A stretch of 19,383 nucleotides of DNA, taken from Methanoculleus marisnigri. GTDB taxonomy: Archaea > Halobacteriota > Methanomicrobia > Methanomicrobiales > Methanoculleaceae. Below are positions 5,011-13,252 of the stretch, one piece after another. Below the pieces are notes generated by a model. The model was not told where the DNA came from, ran no database searches, and saw nothing but the letters and a program-made list of their open reading frames with translations. The position numbers were made by a program, and so were the translations under genes. Location: contig DASQ01000107.1 in assembly GCA_002503885.1 (NCBI GenBank), forward strand, positions 1 through 19,383. Direction: 5' to 3'. Each line of letters starts with the position of its first letter. The first letter of the stretch is position 1.

Positions 5011-6525
5011 GTGCCCCGGTTGTACCCCTCGATCGTTCTCCTGGTTGGCGTAGTTATCAGCCTCCTGCTCGTCCAGAGTGCTGCTGCAGCACCGGTGACG
5101 CCGCTCGTTGTGGCGGCAGGCGACAGCAGCCCCGGAGCAAAAGCACGGGCGAACTACACCTGTGACGGCCTCGACGACCACGTGGAGATCCAGGCGGCGC
5201 TCGCGGCATTGCCGGAAGGCGGCACGGTCGTTCTCTCCAACGGCACGTTCAACTGCTCGGGAAGCGTCGCTCCCGCCGCCGGGGCGACGCTCCTCGGCCA
5301 GGGCCCGGAAGCAACCTTCCTCGAGTTCAGCCAGAACGGGATCCTCAACGTCTCAAAGGAGCATGTTACCCTGGATGGATTTCACATCACGGGATCCGGC
5401 TACGTGAATACGAGTACGAGCACGACCCTCGACCTCGACCAGTGGCTCGGCGTACTCACCATCTATGCGGGCGACACCCGGGTCTACAACATCACGGGTA
5501 CTGCCGACGCGAGCATCCAGGCCGTCTTTCTCCTGCTCCACAACCCAAACATCTACACCCCCGCCCTGGAGGGCATCGAGTTTGTCAACTGCCGGGCCGT
5601 GGACACCGGGACGTATGGGTTCCTGCACAACGCCTGGGGGTCGGAGAACAGGACGATCCAGAACGTCCGCTACGAGAACTGCGCCGCGATCAACTGCGGC
5701 AGGTATGGGGCGTTCAACCCCTGGGTGACCGGATTCGACTTTGCGGAGTTAAACGACATCGAGGGCCTCCGCGTGACGAACTGCCTTGCAGAGGGTAACC
5801 TGGAGTCCGGGTTCCACTTCGAGTGGGACCCCGAGAAGCGGGACTGCGTCTTCATCAACTGTTCGAGCAGGAACAACGGGCAGAAACCCTGTCCCGAGGA
5901 CTACCTGGTGGGTGACCCCGACTTCTTCGGGTCTGGTTTCTACCTCCCGGGAGGGCAGGTGTCCCTGATAAACTGCCGGGCCGAGGAGAACAGTGCATTC
6001 GGGTTCCTGGTCTTCAACCCGGGCGGTATGCTCCTGTACAACTGTACCGAGAGCGGCACCGGGCGCGTCCCGACCACCGGGACCTCTCTAAAACCCATCT
6101 CGTACTGTATCCTCCAGTCCATGCCGGTCCCGGCGAACCCGTCCATCGTGATGGAGCACTGCCGAAGTCTTGATTCGAACGGTTGGGGCCTCTTCGTCTG
6201 CGGCACGGAGAACGCCCTCATCAGGGACTTCATCCTGACCGATCCGGCGGGCATCGACGGTATCGGGGCAGTACTGGGGTGCTCCCCCACGGAACTCCCG
6301 GTGAACTCAACGATCGATGCGGGCATCTCCAACTCGACCATCGATCTTGTCGCATCGGGAGACCGGCCACAGACGCTGGTGTACATCGTGAATAACAGGA
6401 ACGTCACGTACTCCGGGCAGGTCTTCTCCGATGCTGCCCGGCCGGTGGTGGTCGAGTGGACCCGATCAGGAGATCCGGACCTGACCGGTCTTGCGGTGCT
6501 GCCGGCCAACAGCACGGCCTGGTGA
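5011..6525 (+). CDS. Secreted right-handed parallel beta-helix protein (P1)
   Basis: A 504-residue exported protein. A Sec signal peptide (residues 1-27, hydrophobic core IVLLVGVVISLLL, cleavage near QSAAAA-P) is followed by the family head 'VVAAGDSSPGAKARANYTCDG' and 'VEIQAALAALPEGGTVVLSNGTFNC', as in pectate-lyase-like or NosD-like beta-helix proteins. Turns then repeat with an Asn-Cys pair at each rung: VNCRAVDTG, ENCAAINCG, TNCLAEGN, INCSSRNNG, INCRAEEN, YNCTESG. Many N-x-S/T sequons suggest N-glycosylation. The start is GTG, placed by the TATA box; an in-frame stop lies four codons upstream. No C-terminal anchor, dockerin or sorting motif is seen, and the segment after about residue 290 diverges from P2-P4 (no DMSTHYFGCGYYAP stretch). 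The role is not known: surface adhesin, matrix protein or polysaccharide-active enzyme are possible. Confidence 0.85.
   Translation: MPRLYPSIVLLVGVVISLLLVQSAAAAPVTPLVVAAGDSSPGAKARANYTCDGLDDHVEIQAALAALPEGGTVVLSNGTFNCSGSVAPAAGATLLGQGPEATFLEFSQNGILNVSKEHVTLDGFHITGSGYVNTSTSTTLDLDQWLGVLTIYAGDTRVYNITGTADASIQAVFLLLHNPNIYTPALEGIEFVNCRAVDTGTYGFLHNAWGSENRTIQNVRYENCAAINCGRYGAFNPWVTGFDFAELNDIEGLRVTNCLAEGNLESGFHFEWDPEKRDCVFINCSSRNNGQKPCPEDYLVGDPDFFGSGFYLPGGQVSLINCRAEENSAFGFLVFNPGGMLLYNCTESGTGRVPTTGTSLKPISYCILQSMPVPANPSIVMEHCRSLDSNGWGLFVCGTENALIRDFILTDPAGIDGIGAVLGCSPTELPVNSTIDAGISNSTIDLVASGDRPQTLVYIVNNRNVTYSGQVFSDAARPVVVEWTRSGDPDLTGLAVLPANSTAW
5668..5847 (+). repeat. Near-identical 180-bp block shared with 7640-7819 (P1/P2)
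   Basis: By my count this block differs from 7640-7819 at seven of 180 positions, all silent, so 60 residues (RYENCAAINCGRYG through to EKRDC) are identical in P1 and P2. Sequence on either side diverges much more. Confidence 0.8.
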
Positions 6526-6895
6526 TTCGGGCGGCTGCACCGCGATCGGGGATATTCTGGCTCCCCTGCTCCTGAAAGCATCTTCTGTGATATTGTCGAT
6601 CGATCGAGGGCAGAGGCTATTCCTGTTTGGTTCCGGGACCTCTGATCCGGACCCCCCGGCAGGAGCGGGCCGACTAAATCCTTAAATGGTACCTCTGCAC
6701 CATAAGGGTATTAACCTGGCAGGAACCACCACGGATCGTCGCGATCTGCTCCAGGCGTCCGGTTTGTCCCTCTGGCGGGGGATCATCGGATGATTCGTTC
6801 AACCCGGGACGGTGAACTCTCCCGATCGCCGATACACCCGGCAGGATGGTTCCGCAGAACACCGGTCGAGGAAATAACAGACAGGTCATAGTCCC
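6526..6895. other. P1-P2 intergenic region, no gene seen
   Basis: No supported coding frame. It contains a perfect 12-bp palindrome TCGATCGATCGA at 6596-6607, a TATA-like CTTAAATGG near 6682-6690 that could be a distant promoter for P2, and no clear oligo-T terminator after P1. P2 has no good TATA box at the leaderless distance, so either a longer leader or read-through from P1 is likely. Confidence 0.4.
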
Positions 6896-8548
6896 ATGTC
6901 AGCAAGACCACAATTGGGACCCGGAGGCAGACGCATCCTCATCGCCATCGCAATCATACTGACGGTGATCGGCGTCGTCGTGCTGGTCATGCACTTTTAT
7001 CCGGGCCCGGTGCCCCCGCCTCCCCCTCCCCCACCGATCACCCCCATTCCCACGACACCGGCAGTGCCCCCGGAGATCTCCGGACCGACGGTCGTCGTCG
7101 CGGCAAGCGATAGCAGTCGTGCGTCGAAAACCCGGGCTGACATCCTGTGCGACGGTACCGATGACCAGCGCGACATTCAGGAGGCATTCGATGCACTCTC
7201 GTCGTCGGGTGGCACGGTCGCCCTGACGGAAGGCACGTTCAATTGCGCTGGAAGCATCTACCCCCGCGCAGATTCCATGCTCCGGGGGGAGGGACCGAAT
7301 GCGACATTCCTCGAGTTCAGCAAGAACGGGAGGCTCCATGTCTCCCGGGAATCCGTCACGCTCTACAACTTCCACGTCAGGGGCACCGGATACCCGAAGG
7401 TCGAGCCCGACCTCTGGCTCGGCGTGGTCACCATCTATGCGAGCCACGCGAAGGTCCTGGACGTCGCGGGGACCGCCGATGCAACCACCCAGGCGGTCTT
7501 CCTCCTGCTGCACGACCCGGACGTCTATGCCCCCACCCTGGAAGACATCGAGTTCGTCAACTGCCGGGCCGTGGACACCGGGACGTATGGGTTCCTGCAC
7601 AACGCCTGGGGGACAGAGAACACGGTGATCCGGGATGTCCGCTACGAGAACTGCGCCGCAATCAACTGCGGCAGGTATGGAGCGTTCAACCCCTGGGTGA
7701 CCGGGTTTGACTTTGCGGAGTTAAACGACATCGAGGGTCTCCGCGTGACGAACTGCCTCGCAGAGGGCAACCTGGAGTCCGGGTTCCACTTCGAGTGGGA
7801 CCCCGAGAAGCGGGACTGCATCCTCAAGAACTGCATCAGCAAGGATAACGGGCAGAAAGCCTACCCGACGAAGGCCTACCTGGAGGACGATATGTCCACC
7901 CACTACTTCGGGTGCGGCTACTACGCCCCCCGGGGTGACATCACCTTCATCAACTGTTACTCTGAGGGGAACAGCCGCCACGGGTTCTATGCCACCAACG
8001 GCGGCAAGCTCTACAGTTGCGTCGACCAAAACGTCGGTGCCGGGAAGACCGATTACCGGATCGTCCAGCCGGCATCGTTCTACGCGGCCCCGACCCGATC
8101 GATAACGCCGTCGCTGGTGCTCGAGAACTGTTCAAGCATCGATTCGCACGGCTACGGCCTCCACATCGACCTCGCAAGCGATGTTCTGATCAAGAACTTC
8201 CGCCTGGAGAACCCGGCCGGGATCGACGGCAAGGCGACAAACCTCGGAGGATCGCAGGGGGGACCGCTGGCCAACTCTGTAGTGAACATCTATGCGTCGG
8301 GTAACCGGGCTGAAACGCTGATATGGGCCAGGAATAACGAGAATGTCGAGTACTCGGGGCAGATTGTCTCGGACACGGCGAAGCCGTTTGTGATCGAGGG
8401 CGTTCGCACCAGGGATGTCCGGATCAAGGATATGGAGATCGTCTCCGCAAGCCTCGCGCCGTTCACCAACGGTGTCATCCTCGCAAATACGGTGCCTTCC
8501 GGGGCGGTAACGTTTGAGAATGTGGCGGTCACCTCGGGGGTGCGGTGA
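6896..8548 (+). CDS. Membrane-anchored beta-helix protein with a polyproline stalk (P2)
   Basis: A 550-residue paralogue of P1. Instead of a cleavable signal it starts with a basic segment and one hydrophobic helix (about residues 13-34, ILIAIAIILTVIGVVVLVM). A stalk of eight consecutive prolines and Pro/Thr repeats follows (about 37-58), then the family head 'VVVAASDSSRASKTRADILC' and the beta-helix. This arrangement indicates an N-terminal anchor holding the helix outside the cell. The body carries the shared blocks 'AVDTGTYGFLHNAWG', 'GRYGAFNPWVTGFDFAELND', 'ESGFHFEWDPEK', 'DMSTHYFGCGYYAP', 'NGGKLYSC' and 'AKPFVIEG'. It ends at 'TVPSGAVTFENVAVTSGVR', the point where P3 continues into CARDB domains. 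ATG 6896 is the only sensible start, though no strong ribosome-binding site precedes it. Function unknown. Confidence 0.85.
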   Translation: MSARPQLGPGGRRILIAIAIILTVIGVVVLVMHFYPGPVPPPPPPPPITPIPTTPAVPPEISGPTVVVAASDSSRASKTRADILCDGTDDQRDIQEAFDALSSSGGTVALTEGTFNCAGSIYPRADSMLRGEGPNATFLEFSKNGRLHVSRESVTLYNFHVRGTGYPKVEPDLWLGVVTIYASHAKVLDVAGTADATTQAVFLLLHDPDVYAPTLEDIEFVNCRAVDTGTYGFLHNAWGTENTVIRDVRYENCAAINCGRYGAFNPWVTGFDFAELNDIEGLRVTNCLAEGNLESGFHFEWDPEKRDCILKNCISKDNGQKAYPTKAYLEDDMSTHYFGCGYYAPRGDITFINCYSEGNSRHGFYATNGGKLYSCVDQNVGAGKTDYRIVQPASFYAAPTRSITPSLVLENCSSIDSHGYGLHIDLASDVLIKNFRLENPAGIDGKATNLGGSQGGPLANSVVNIYASGNRAETLIWARNNENVEYSGQIVSDTAKPFVIEGVRTRDVRIKDMEIVSASLAPFTNGVILANTVPSGAVTFENVAVTSGVR

Positions 8549-8940
8549 CCGCCCGTGGGCGTGAAGCACGGCCCCCTCTCTCCGTCCGATGACGGCGCCT
8601 GCATGGTCCCGGCATCCCGGTGACCAACCCAGGTCGACAACGTTTTGCTGGATCCGGCTATATTCTGGTACTGAATGGCGTTCTCCGGCCGATCCTGTGC
8701 GAGGGGGTTATTGCGCGGAGGCGATGTTGCAGGCATTCTCCCGGCCTTTCCGGGGTGCGGCAGGGGGTGGACTGCCGCCTGGTCGATCGCAGATGGCGAT
8801 CCCGGATATTTCAGGGATTTATACGCTTTGCAGAATAATATCCCTGATTCAGGGTCTGTTTGCCCGTCCGGACTGTCAACCGCGATCTGCGATCAAGGGG
8901 GGTATTCTCCGCGGGATCTGCGCTAAAGTTTGGTGCAATA
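8549..8940. other. P2-P3 intergenic region, no gene seen
   Basis: No convincing gene. It holds an inverted repeat, TCAGGGAT at 8811-8818 with ATCCCTGA at 8840-8847 (21-base spacer), and becomes AT-rich from about 8930. The longer open frame here (8589-8978) has unnatural composition and no start signals. Confidence 0.4.
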
Positions 8941-9110
8941 TTTATATATTCCTATTTTTCTGTAAGTTTTTAAAATAGTTGAAATTAACAACTTTGACTG
9001 TAAATAACTGCCCGTTTGTAATTTTAAATAATCTGTATTGCCCAATCAATTTAAAAAGCCTTTTAAATTACTGTTGTCAGATAATGCAGTATCTCCCAAG
9101 AGGTGAGATA
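8941..9110 (+). promoter_or_regulatory. Promoter and AT-rich leader of P3
   Basis: A TATA box TTTATATATT at 8941-8950 predicts transcription from about 8970-8975, leaving a leader of roughly 135-140 bases. The leader is strongly AT-rich against GC-rich surroundings. It contains two hairpins: AGTTG/CAACT at 8977-8993, and a perfect nine-pair stem AATTTAAAA/TTTTAAATT with an AGCC loop at 9048-9069. It ends in a ribosome-binding site GAGGTGA at 9100-9106, four bases before ATG 9111, which decides that start over the longer open frame from 8979. Long structured leaders stand out here because most other genes in the window appear leaderless. Confidence 0.5.
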
Positions 9111-11690
9111 ATGCGAGATAAACGGACAACGAAGCTTCTAATCGCAGTGTTCCTGATCGTCGGGTTGATCCCGATCGTCGGAGCACTCGAGGCGACCCCC
9201 AACACAATTGTCGCGGCAAGCGACAGCAGTGCGGCCGATAAAGCATCGGCTGCCTACGTCTGTGACGGGGTCAACGATCATGTGGAGATTCAGGCAGCAC
9301 TGAACGCCCTGCCATCATCCGGCGGTGTTGTCCTCCTCACCAGCGGAACATACAACTGTGCGGGAATCATTGCTCCCAGAGCAAGCTCCACTCTCATGGG
9401 GGAAGGTGAATCGACAACATTCCTGAAGTTCACCAACGATGGACGCATCAACGTCGACCGTGAGTACATTACGGTGGACGGGTTCCACATTCAGGGTAGT
9501 GGCTACAGCAGTGGTGTCAAGTGGCTCGGTGTAATGAACATCCGGGCAAGCCACGCGAAGATCCACAACATAACGGGTACCGCGGATGCAAGCATTCAGG
9601 CGGTTTACCTCCTGGTCCATGATCCGACTGTCTACGCCCCCACCCTCGAGGATGTCGAGTTCATCAACTGCCAGGCCGTGGACACCGGGACCTACGGGTT
9701 CCTGCACAACGCCTGGGGCTCGACGAACATGGTGATCAAGAACGTCCGCTACGACAACTGCGCTGCAATCAACTGCGGCAAGTACGGGCAGTTCAATCCC
9801 TGGATCACCGGGTTCGACTTTGCGGAACTCAACGACATGGACGGCCTCCGCGTGACGAACTGCCTCGCTGAGGGCACTACCGAGTCCGGGTTCCACTTCG
9901 AGTTCGACCCGAAAGTGACGAATGCCGTCCTCGAGAACTGCGTGAGCAGAAACAACGGGCAGAAAGCCTTCCCGACGAAGGCCTACAACGCGAACGACAT
10001 GTCCACCCACTACTTCGGGTGCGGCTACTACGCCCCGAACTGTGACGTGACGTTCATCAACTGCACGGCGGAGGGCAACTCCATGAACGGGTTCTACACG
10101 ACGAACGGTGGCAAGCTCTACAACTGCGTCGAGAAGGACACCGGCATCGGGAGGACAGACTTCTCCTACCGGGTGCCCGCCGGCTACTACAGCGTCCCGA
10201 GCCGCTCGGTCAACCCCTCCACGGTGATGGAGAACTGCACGAGCATCAACTCGCGTGCCTTCGGCCTCCAGGTCGACCTCGCGAACAACGTCAAGATCCG
10301 GAACTTCCACCTGATCGATCCGGTCGGGTACAACGGCAAGGGCTCGAGTCTCGGCGGCACGAACGGGCAGTTCGATAACTCCGAAGTGAGCATCTATGCA
10401 TCCGGCAACCGCGTGGAGACGCTCGTATGGGCGAAGGAGAACGTGAATACCGTCTTCTCCGGTCAGATCGTCTCCGATGCGGCAAAGCCGTTCGTGATCG
10501 AGGGTTACAGAACCCAGAACGTCCTCGTGAAGGATATGGAGATCGTCTCCAGGACCCTCCCCGCCGGGTCCTCCGGTGTGACCATCGTAAGCACGGTTCC
10601 GGCCGGTCAGGCGACCCTCCAGAACGTGAAAGTGACGTCCACCGGATCGCCGGCACCTACCCCGACCGTTCCGGTCACTCCGGTGCCCACCACACCGGCT
10701 TCCTCCGGGAAACCGGACCTCGTGGTGACTGATGTCTCCTGGGAACCGGCAAACCCGGTTACCGGGAGTGCGGTGACCCTGAAGGCAACCATCAAGAACC
10801 AGGGAGATGCCCCCACGCCTGCGGGCGCGACGCACGGTGTCATCGTCACGTTCGATGACGGTGCTGCCGGGCCGGGTGTCTGGTCAGATACCTACACCAG
10901 ATCGATCGCTCCGGGTGCATGGGTCACGGTGACCGCGAACGGCGGCTCAGCCGGTGCAACCTGGAAAGCCGTCGAGGGCACTCACACGGTGAAGGCCACC
11001 GTGGACGACGTTAACCGGATCGCCGAGAGCAACGAGGCGAACAACGTCAGAACTGAACAGATAACGGTCTCAAAGACCGCGTCGGGGTCAACCCCGACCC
11101 CCACTCCTACCACTCCGGCTCCCTCCGGGAAGCCTGACCTTGTGGTGACCGGCATCTCCTGGGAACCGGCAAACCCGGCTACCGGGAGCCCGGTGACTCT
11201 CTCGGCCACGATCAAGAACCAGGGGACGGCCCCCACGCCTGCGGGCACAAAGCACGGCGTCCTCTTTACATTCGATGACGGAGCCGCCGGGTCCGGCGTC
11301 TGGTCCGACACCCACACCACGGCTATCGCCGCAGGTGCATCCGTTACGCTGACCGCGAGCGGCGGGTCGGCCGGTGCAACCTGGAAAGCCATCGAGGGCA
11401 CTCACACCGTGAAGGCCAATGTGGACGATGTCAACCGGATCGCCGAGAGCGATGAGAACAACAACGTTATGAGCAAGCAGATCGTCGCCGGAACCATCCG
11501 GGTTCCCGTCAGGGGAGACCTCAACGAAGATGGCAAAGTCGACTGGGCCGACGTGACGATCGCCGCCGGGATGGCACAGGGAACCACTCCGTCCAATGCC
11601 GCTGCTGATTGTAATGGAGACGGCACAGTGGACTGGAAGGATGTTGCCCTGCTCGCCGATTTCTTCTTCGGCAGGATCTCTTCTCTGTAA
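9111..11690 (+). CDS. Secreted beta-helix protein with two CARDB domains and a dockerin (P3)
   Basis: An 859-residue exported protein, the largest of the four paralogues. Signal peptide 1-24 (KLLIAVFLIVGLIPIVGA), family head 'TIVAASDSSAADKASAAYVC', then the beta-helix to about residue 515 with Asn-Cys rungs and the blocks shared with P2 and P4. A Pro/Thr linker (about 518-531) leads to two CARDB domains (about 533-655 and 673-795; KPDLVVT...SWEPANP...IKNQG), each Ig-like and usually adhesive. The C-terminus (about 801-859) is a type I dockerin with two calcium loops, DLNEDGKVDWAD and DCNGDGTVDWKD. A dockerin normally plugs into a cohesin, but no cohesin is present in the window. ATG 9111 is chosen because of the GAGGTGA site and the signal peptide that follows. 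It is the only paralogue with adhesive and docking modules. Confidence 0.9.
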   Translation: MRDKRTTKLLIAVFLIVGLIPIVGALEATPNTIVAASDSSAADKASAAYVCDGVNDHVEIQAALNALPSSGGVVLLTSGTYNCAGIIAPRASSTLMGEGESTTFLKFTNDGRINVDREYITVDGFHIQGSGYSSGVKWLGVMNIRASHAKIHNITGTADASIQAVYLLVHDPTVYAPTLEDVEFINCQAVDTGTYGFLHNAWGSTNMVIKNVRYDNCAAINCGKYGQFNPWITGFDFAELNDMDGLRVTNCLAEGTTESGFHFEFDPKVTNAVLENCVSRNNGQKAFPTKAYNANDMSTHYFGCGYYAPNCDVTFINCTAEGNSMNGFYTTNGGKLYNCVEKDTGIGRTDFSYRVPAGYYSVPSRSVNPSTVMENCTSINSRAFGLQVDLANNVKIRNFHLIDPVGYNGKGSSLGGTNGQFDNSEVSIYASGNRVETLVWAKENVNTVFSGQIVSDAAKPFVIEGYRTQNVLVKDMEIVSRTLPAGSSGVTIVSTVPAGQATLQNVKVTSTGSPAPTPTVPVTPVPTTPASSGKPDLVVTDVSWEPANPVTGSAVTLKATIKNQGDAPTPAGATHGVIVTFDDGAAGPGVWSDTYTRSIAPGAWVTVTANGGSAGATWKAVEGTHTVKATVDDVNRIAESNEANNVRTEQITVSKTASGSTPTPTPTTPAPSGKPDLVVTGISWEPANPATGSPVTLSATIKNQGTAPTPAGTKHGVLFTFDDGAAGSGVWSDTHTTAIAAGASVTLTASGGSAGATWKAIEGTHTVKANVDDVNRIAESDENNNVMSKQIVAGTIRVPVRGDLNEDGKVDWADVTIAAGMAQGTTPSNAAADCNGDGTVDWKDVALLADFFFGRISSL
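10691..11499 (+). repeat. Tandem CARDB repeat, 420-bp period
   Basis: Two in-frame copies offset by exactly 420 bp (140 codons): GGGAACCGGCAAACCCGG occurs at 10741 and again at 11161, and CGGATCGCCGAGAGC at 11018 and 11438. Both copies include the preceding Pro/Thr linker, so linker and domain duplicated as one unit. The high DNA similarity points to a fairly recent internal duplication or ongoing homogenisation. Confidence 0.85.
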
Positions 11691-11698
11691 AGCGTTTG

Positions 11699-11734
11699 CC
11701 AGGAGCAGTGGTTTTGTCCCTCCCCTCCTCCTGG
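11699..11734 (+). terminator. Hairpin and T-stretch after P3
   Basis: CCAGGAG (11699-11705) pairs with CTCCTGG (11728-11734), followed by TTTTG, nine bases after the P3 stop. A candidate terminator. A second hairpin follows at 11741-11767 (CACAGGTG/CACCTGTG, eight pairs, 11-base loop). Confidence 0.4.
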
Positions 11735-11910
11735 TTTTGCCACAGGTGCCGCCACCTAACACCTGTGCAGTGTGTAACCATATTGGTTATGGACGGATCT
11801 CCTTACCAGATCCGGTGAGCATCTTCTGCTGCCGTCTTGTGCAACGAGGCCCTGAAAATTCTCTCCTGAAGGATCTCCGGCCTTGAGGGGGTCGGAGCGG
11901 TGGATACATC

Positions 11911-11916
11911 TATATA
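11911..11916 (+). promoter_or_regulatory. TATA box of the flippase gene
   Basis: TATATA 25-30 bases before ATG 11941 with no ribosome-binding site; a leaderless arrangement. It shows that the flippase has its own promoter rather than depending on P3. Confidence 0.6.
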
Positions 11917-11940
11917 GGTGCCATCCGATACTGGCGACCG

Positions 11941-13182
11941 ATGGCAGTAGCACTCCCCAAAAACTTCAGTGAGGTCAGGCAGCACTTACAGGAGCCGCTT
12001 ATCCGGAATTCATTCTATATCATGGCGTCATCGTTCGTCGCTGCGGGGTTTGGGTTCTTCTTCTGGATGATTGCAGCCCGGTTCTACTCGCAGGCGGACG
12101 TGGGTATTGCAACCGCCCTGATGTCGTCCATGGGGCTCCTCATCCTCATCTCCCGGCTCGGCCTGGACCAGTCGGTGATCCGGTTCTTTCCTCTGCGCGA
12201 CAAGAACAAGGTTCTCGGGACCGCCATCCTCGTGCCGACGGCAGTGGCGCTTGGTGCGGGGGTGATCTTCATCGCCGCAGTGGACGTCGTATCTCCCGAG
12301 CTCACGATCGTCAGGACGGTCGCACCCCTCTACCTCATCTTCCTCGGGGCCTACTCTATCACCTGGGTTCTCGAGGGCGCGTTCAATGCACTGCGGAAGT
12401 CTGAACACTACTTCGCCCTGAACCTGCTCTACGGAACAAGGATCCTCTTCCTGGTTCCCCTGGTCTTCCTCGGAGCAATGGGCATCTTCAGCGCCTTCGG
12501 TCTCTCGTTCGTCCTCGGGCTCGTCCTCGCCCTCGTCCTCCTCGCCCGGTGCTCCGTGCGGCCGGCACTGGGTGTGGACCGGGTCTTCCTGCGGGAGGCA
12601 TGGCAGTTCTCTGCCGGCGCATACATCGCCGGGATACTGATGTCCGCGCCGAACATGGTCATCCCGATCATGGTGCTCCACGTGCTCGGGGCGGAGAGCA
12701 CCGCCAATTATTACATCACCTACGCAATCGTCTCGATACTCTTCATGATCCCCTACGCGTTCACGACCTCGCTCTTTGTCGAGGGAAGCCACGGGGGGGA
12801 GATGAAGAAGAGCGTGCTCCGGACGCTCGCGAGCATGTTTGCCCTGCTCGTACCTGCAATCATCGCGCTCTCTCTCTTCGGGGAGCAGATCCTCAACCTG
12901 ATCGGCAAGGACTACGTCGAAGGGATGGCCCTGCTCCAGGTGCTCGCCGCGTCAGCCCTGTTCGTCTCCGTCTGCCAGACCTTCATATCGATTGCAAAGG
13001 TCAGAAACGATATCCGGAGCCTCATCATCCTCAGCAGTTTCATCAGCGTTGCCCTCCTCGGGCTCGGCTACACCCTGATGAACCGGTTCGGCCTCATCGG
13101 CATGGGGTATGCGTGGCTCACCACGTATGTGGCAGGAACGCTCCTTGTCGGGATAATCCTGAAGAAGAAAGGGTGGATCTAA
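11941..13182 (+). CDS. Polysaccharide flippase (Wzx-like, MOP superfamily)
   Basis: A 413-residue integral membrane protein with about 12 hydrophobic segments. It opens like archaeal and bacterial oligosaccharide flippases: a short cytoplasmic start, then 'IRNSFYIMASSFVAAGFGFF', 'ARFYSQADVGIATALMS' and 'RLGLDQSVIRFFP', a pattern typical of Wzx/RfbX family members. Later parts include the central NYYITYAIVSILFMIPYAF segment and a C-terminal pair of helices ending in KKKGWI. Such proteins move lipid-linked sugars across the cytoplasmic membrane for S-layer glycosylation or exopolysaccharide. The length is at the short end of the family but shows no sign of truncation. It follows P3 on the same strand and converges on the DUF2206 gene, with 70 bases between the two stops. 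The sugar substrate cannot be told. Confidence 0.85.
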   Translation: MAVALPKNFSEVRQHLQEPLIRNSFYIMASSFVAAGFGFFFWMIAARFYSQADVGIATALMSSMGLLILISRLGLDQSVIRFFPLRDKNKVLGTAILVPTAVALGAGVIFIAAVDVVSPELTIVRTVAPLYLIFLGAYSITWVLEGAFNALRKSEHYFALNLLYGTRILFLVPLVFLGAMGIFSAFGLSFVLGLVLALVLLARCSVRPALGVDRVFLREAWQFSAGAYIAGILMSAPNMVIPIMVLHVLGAESTANYYITYAIVSILFMIPYAFTTSLFVEGSHGGEMKKSVLRTLASMFALLVPAIIALSLFGEQILNLIGKDYVEGMALLQVLAASALFVSVCQTFISIAKVRNDIRSLIILSSFISVALLGLGYTLMNRFGLIGMGYAWLTTYVAGTLLVGIILKKKGWI

Positions 13183-13252
13183 CTGTTCTCCGGGCTGCTG
13201 CATACCCGGGAGGAGTTCCGTCTCCGGTCATGCGGGGGCCGCCGTCCGCTCT

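Noticed and set aside
8589..8978. 129-residue frame between P2 and P3
   Set aside because: No start signals, irregular composition, and it ends inside the P3 promoter.
9315..10835. 506-residue minus-strand open frame opposite P3 (and the similar one opposite P4, 17396-18904)
   Set aside because: Similar frames occur opposite all the beta-helix genes because of their codon bias; composition is His/Arg/Val-rich and non-natural, while the plus strand has signal peptides and known domains.
10691..11499. Repeat as a mobile element
   Set aside because: The 420-bp period is an in-frame protein-domain duplication within one gene.
12028..12792. 254-residue minus-strand frame opposite the flippase
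   Set aside because: Extremely charged Glu/Asp/Arg composition is the antisense image of a hydrophobic membrane protein.
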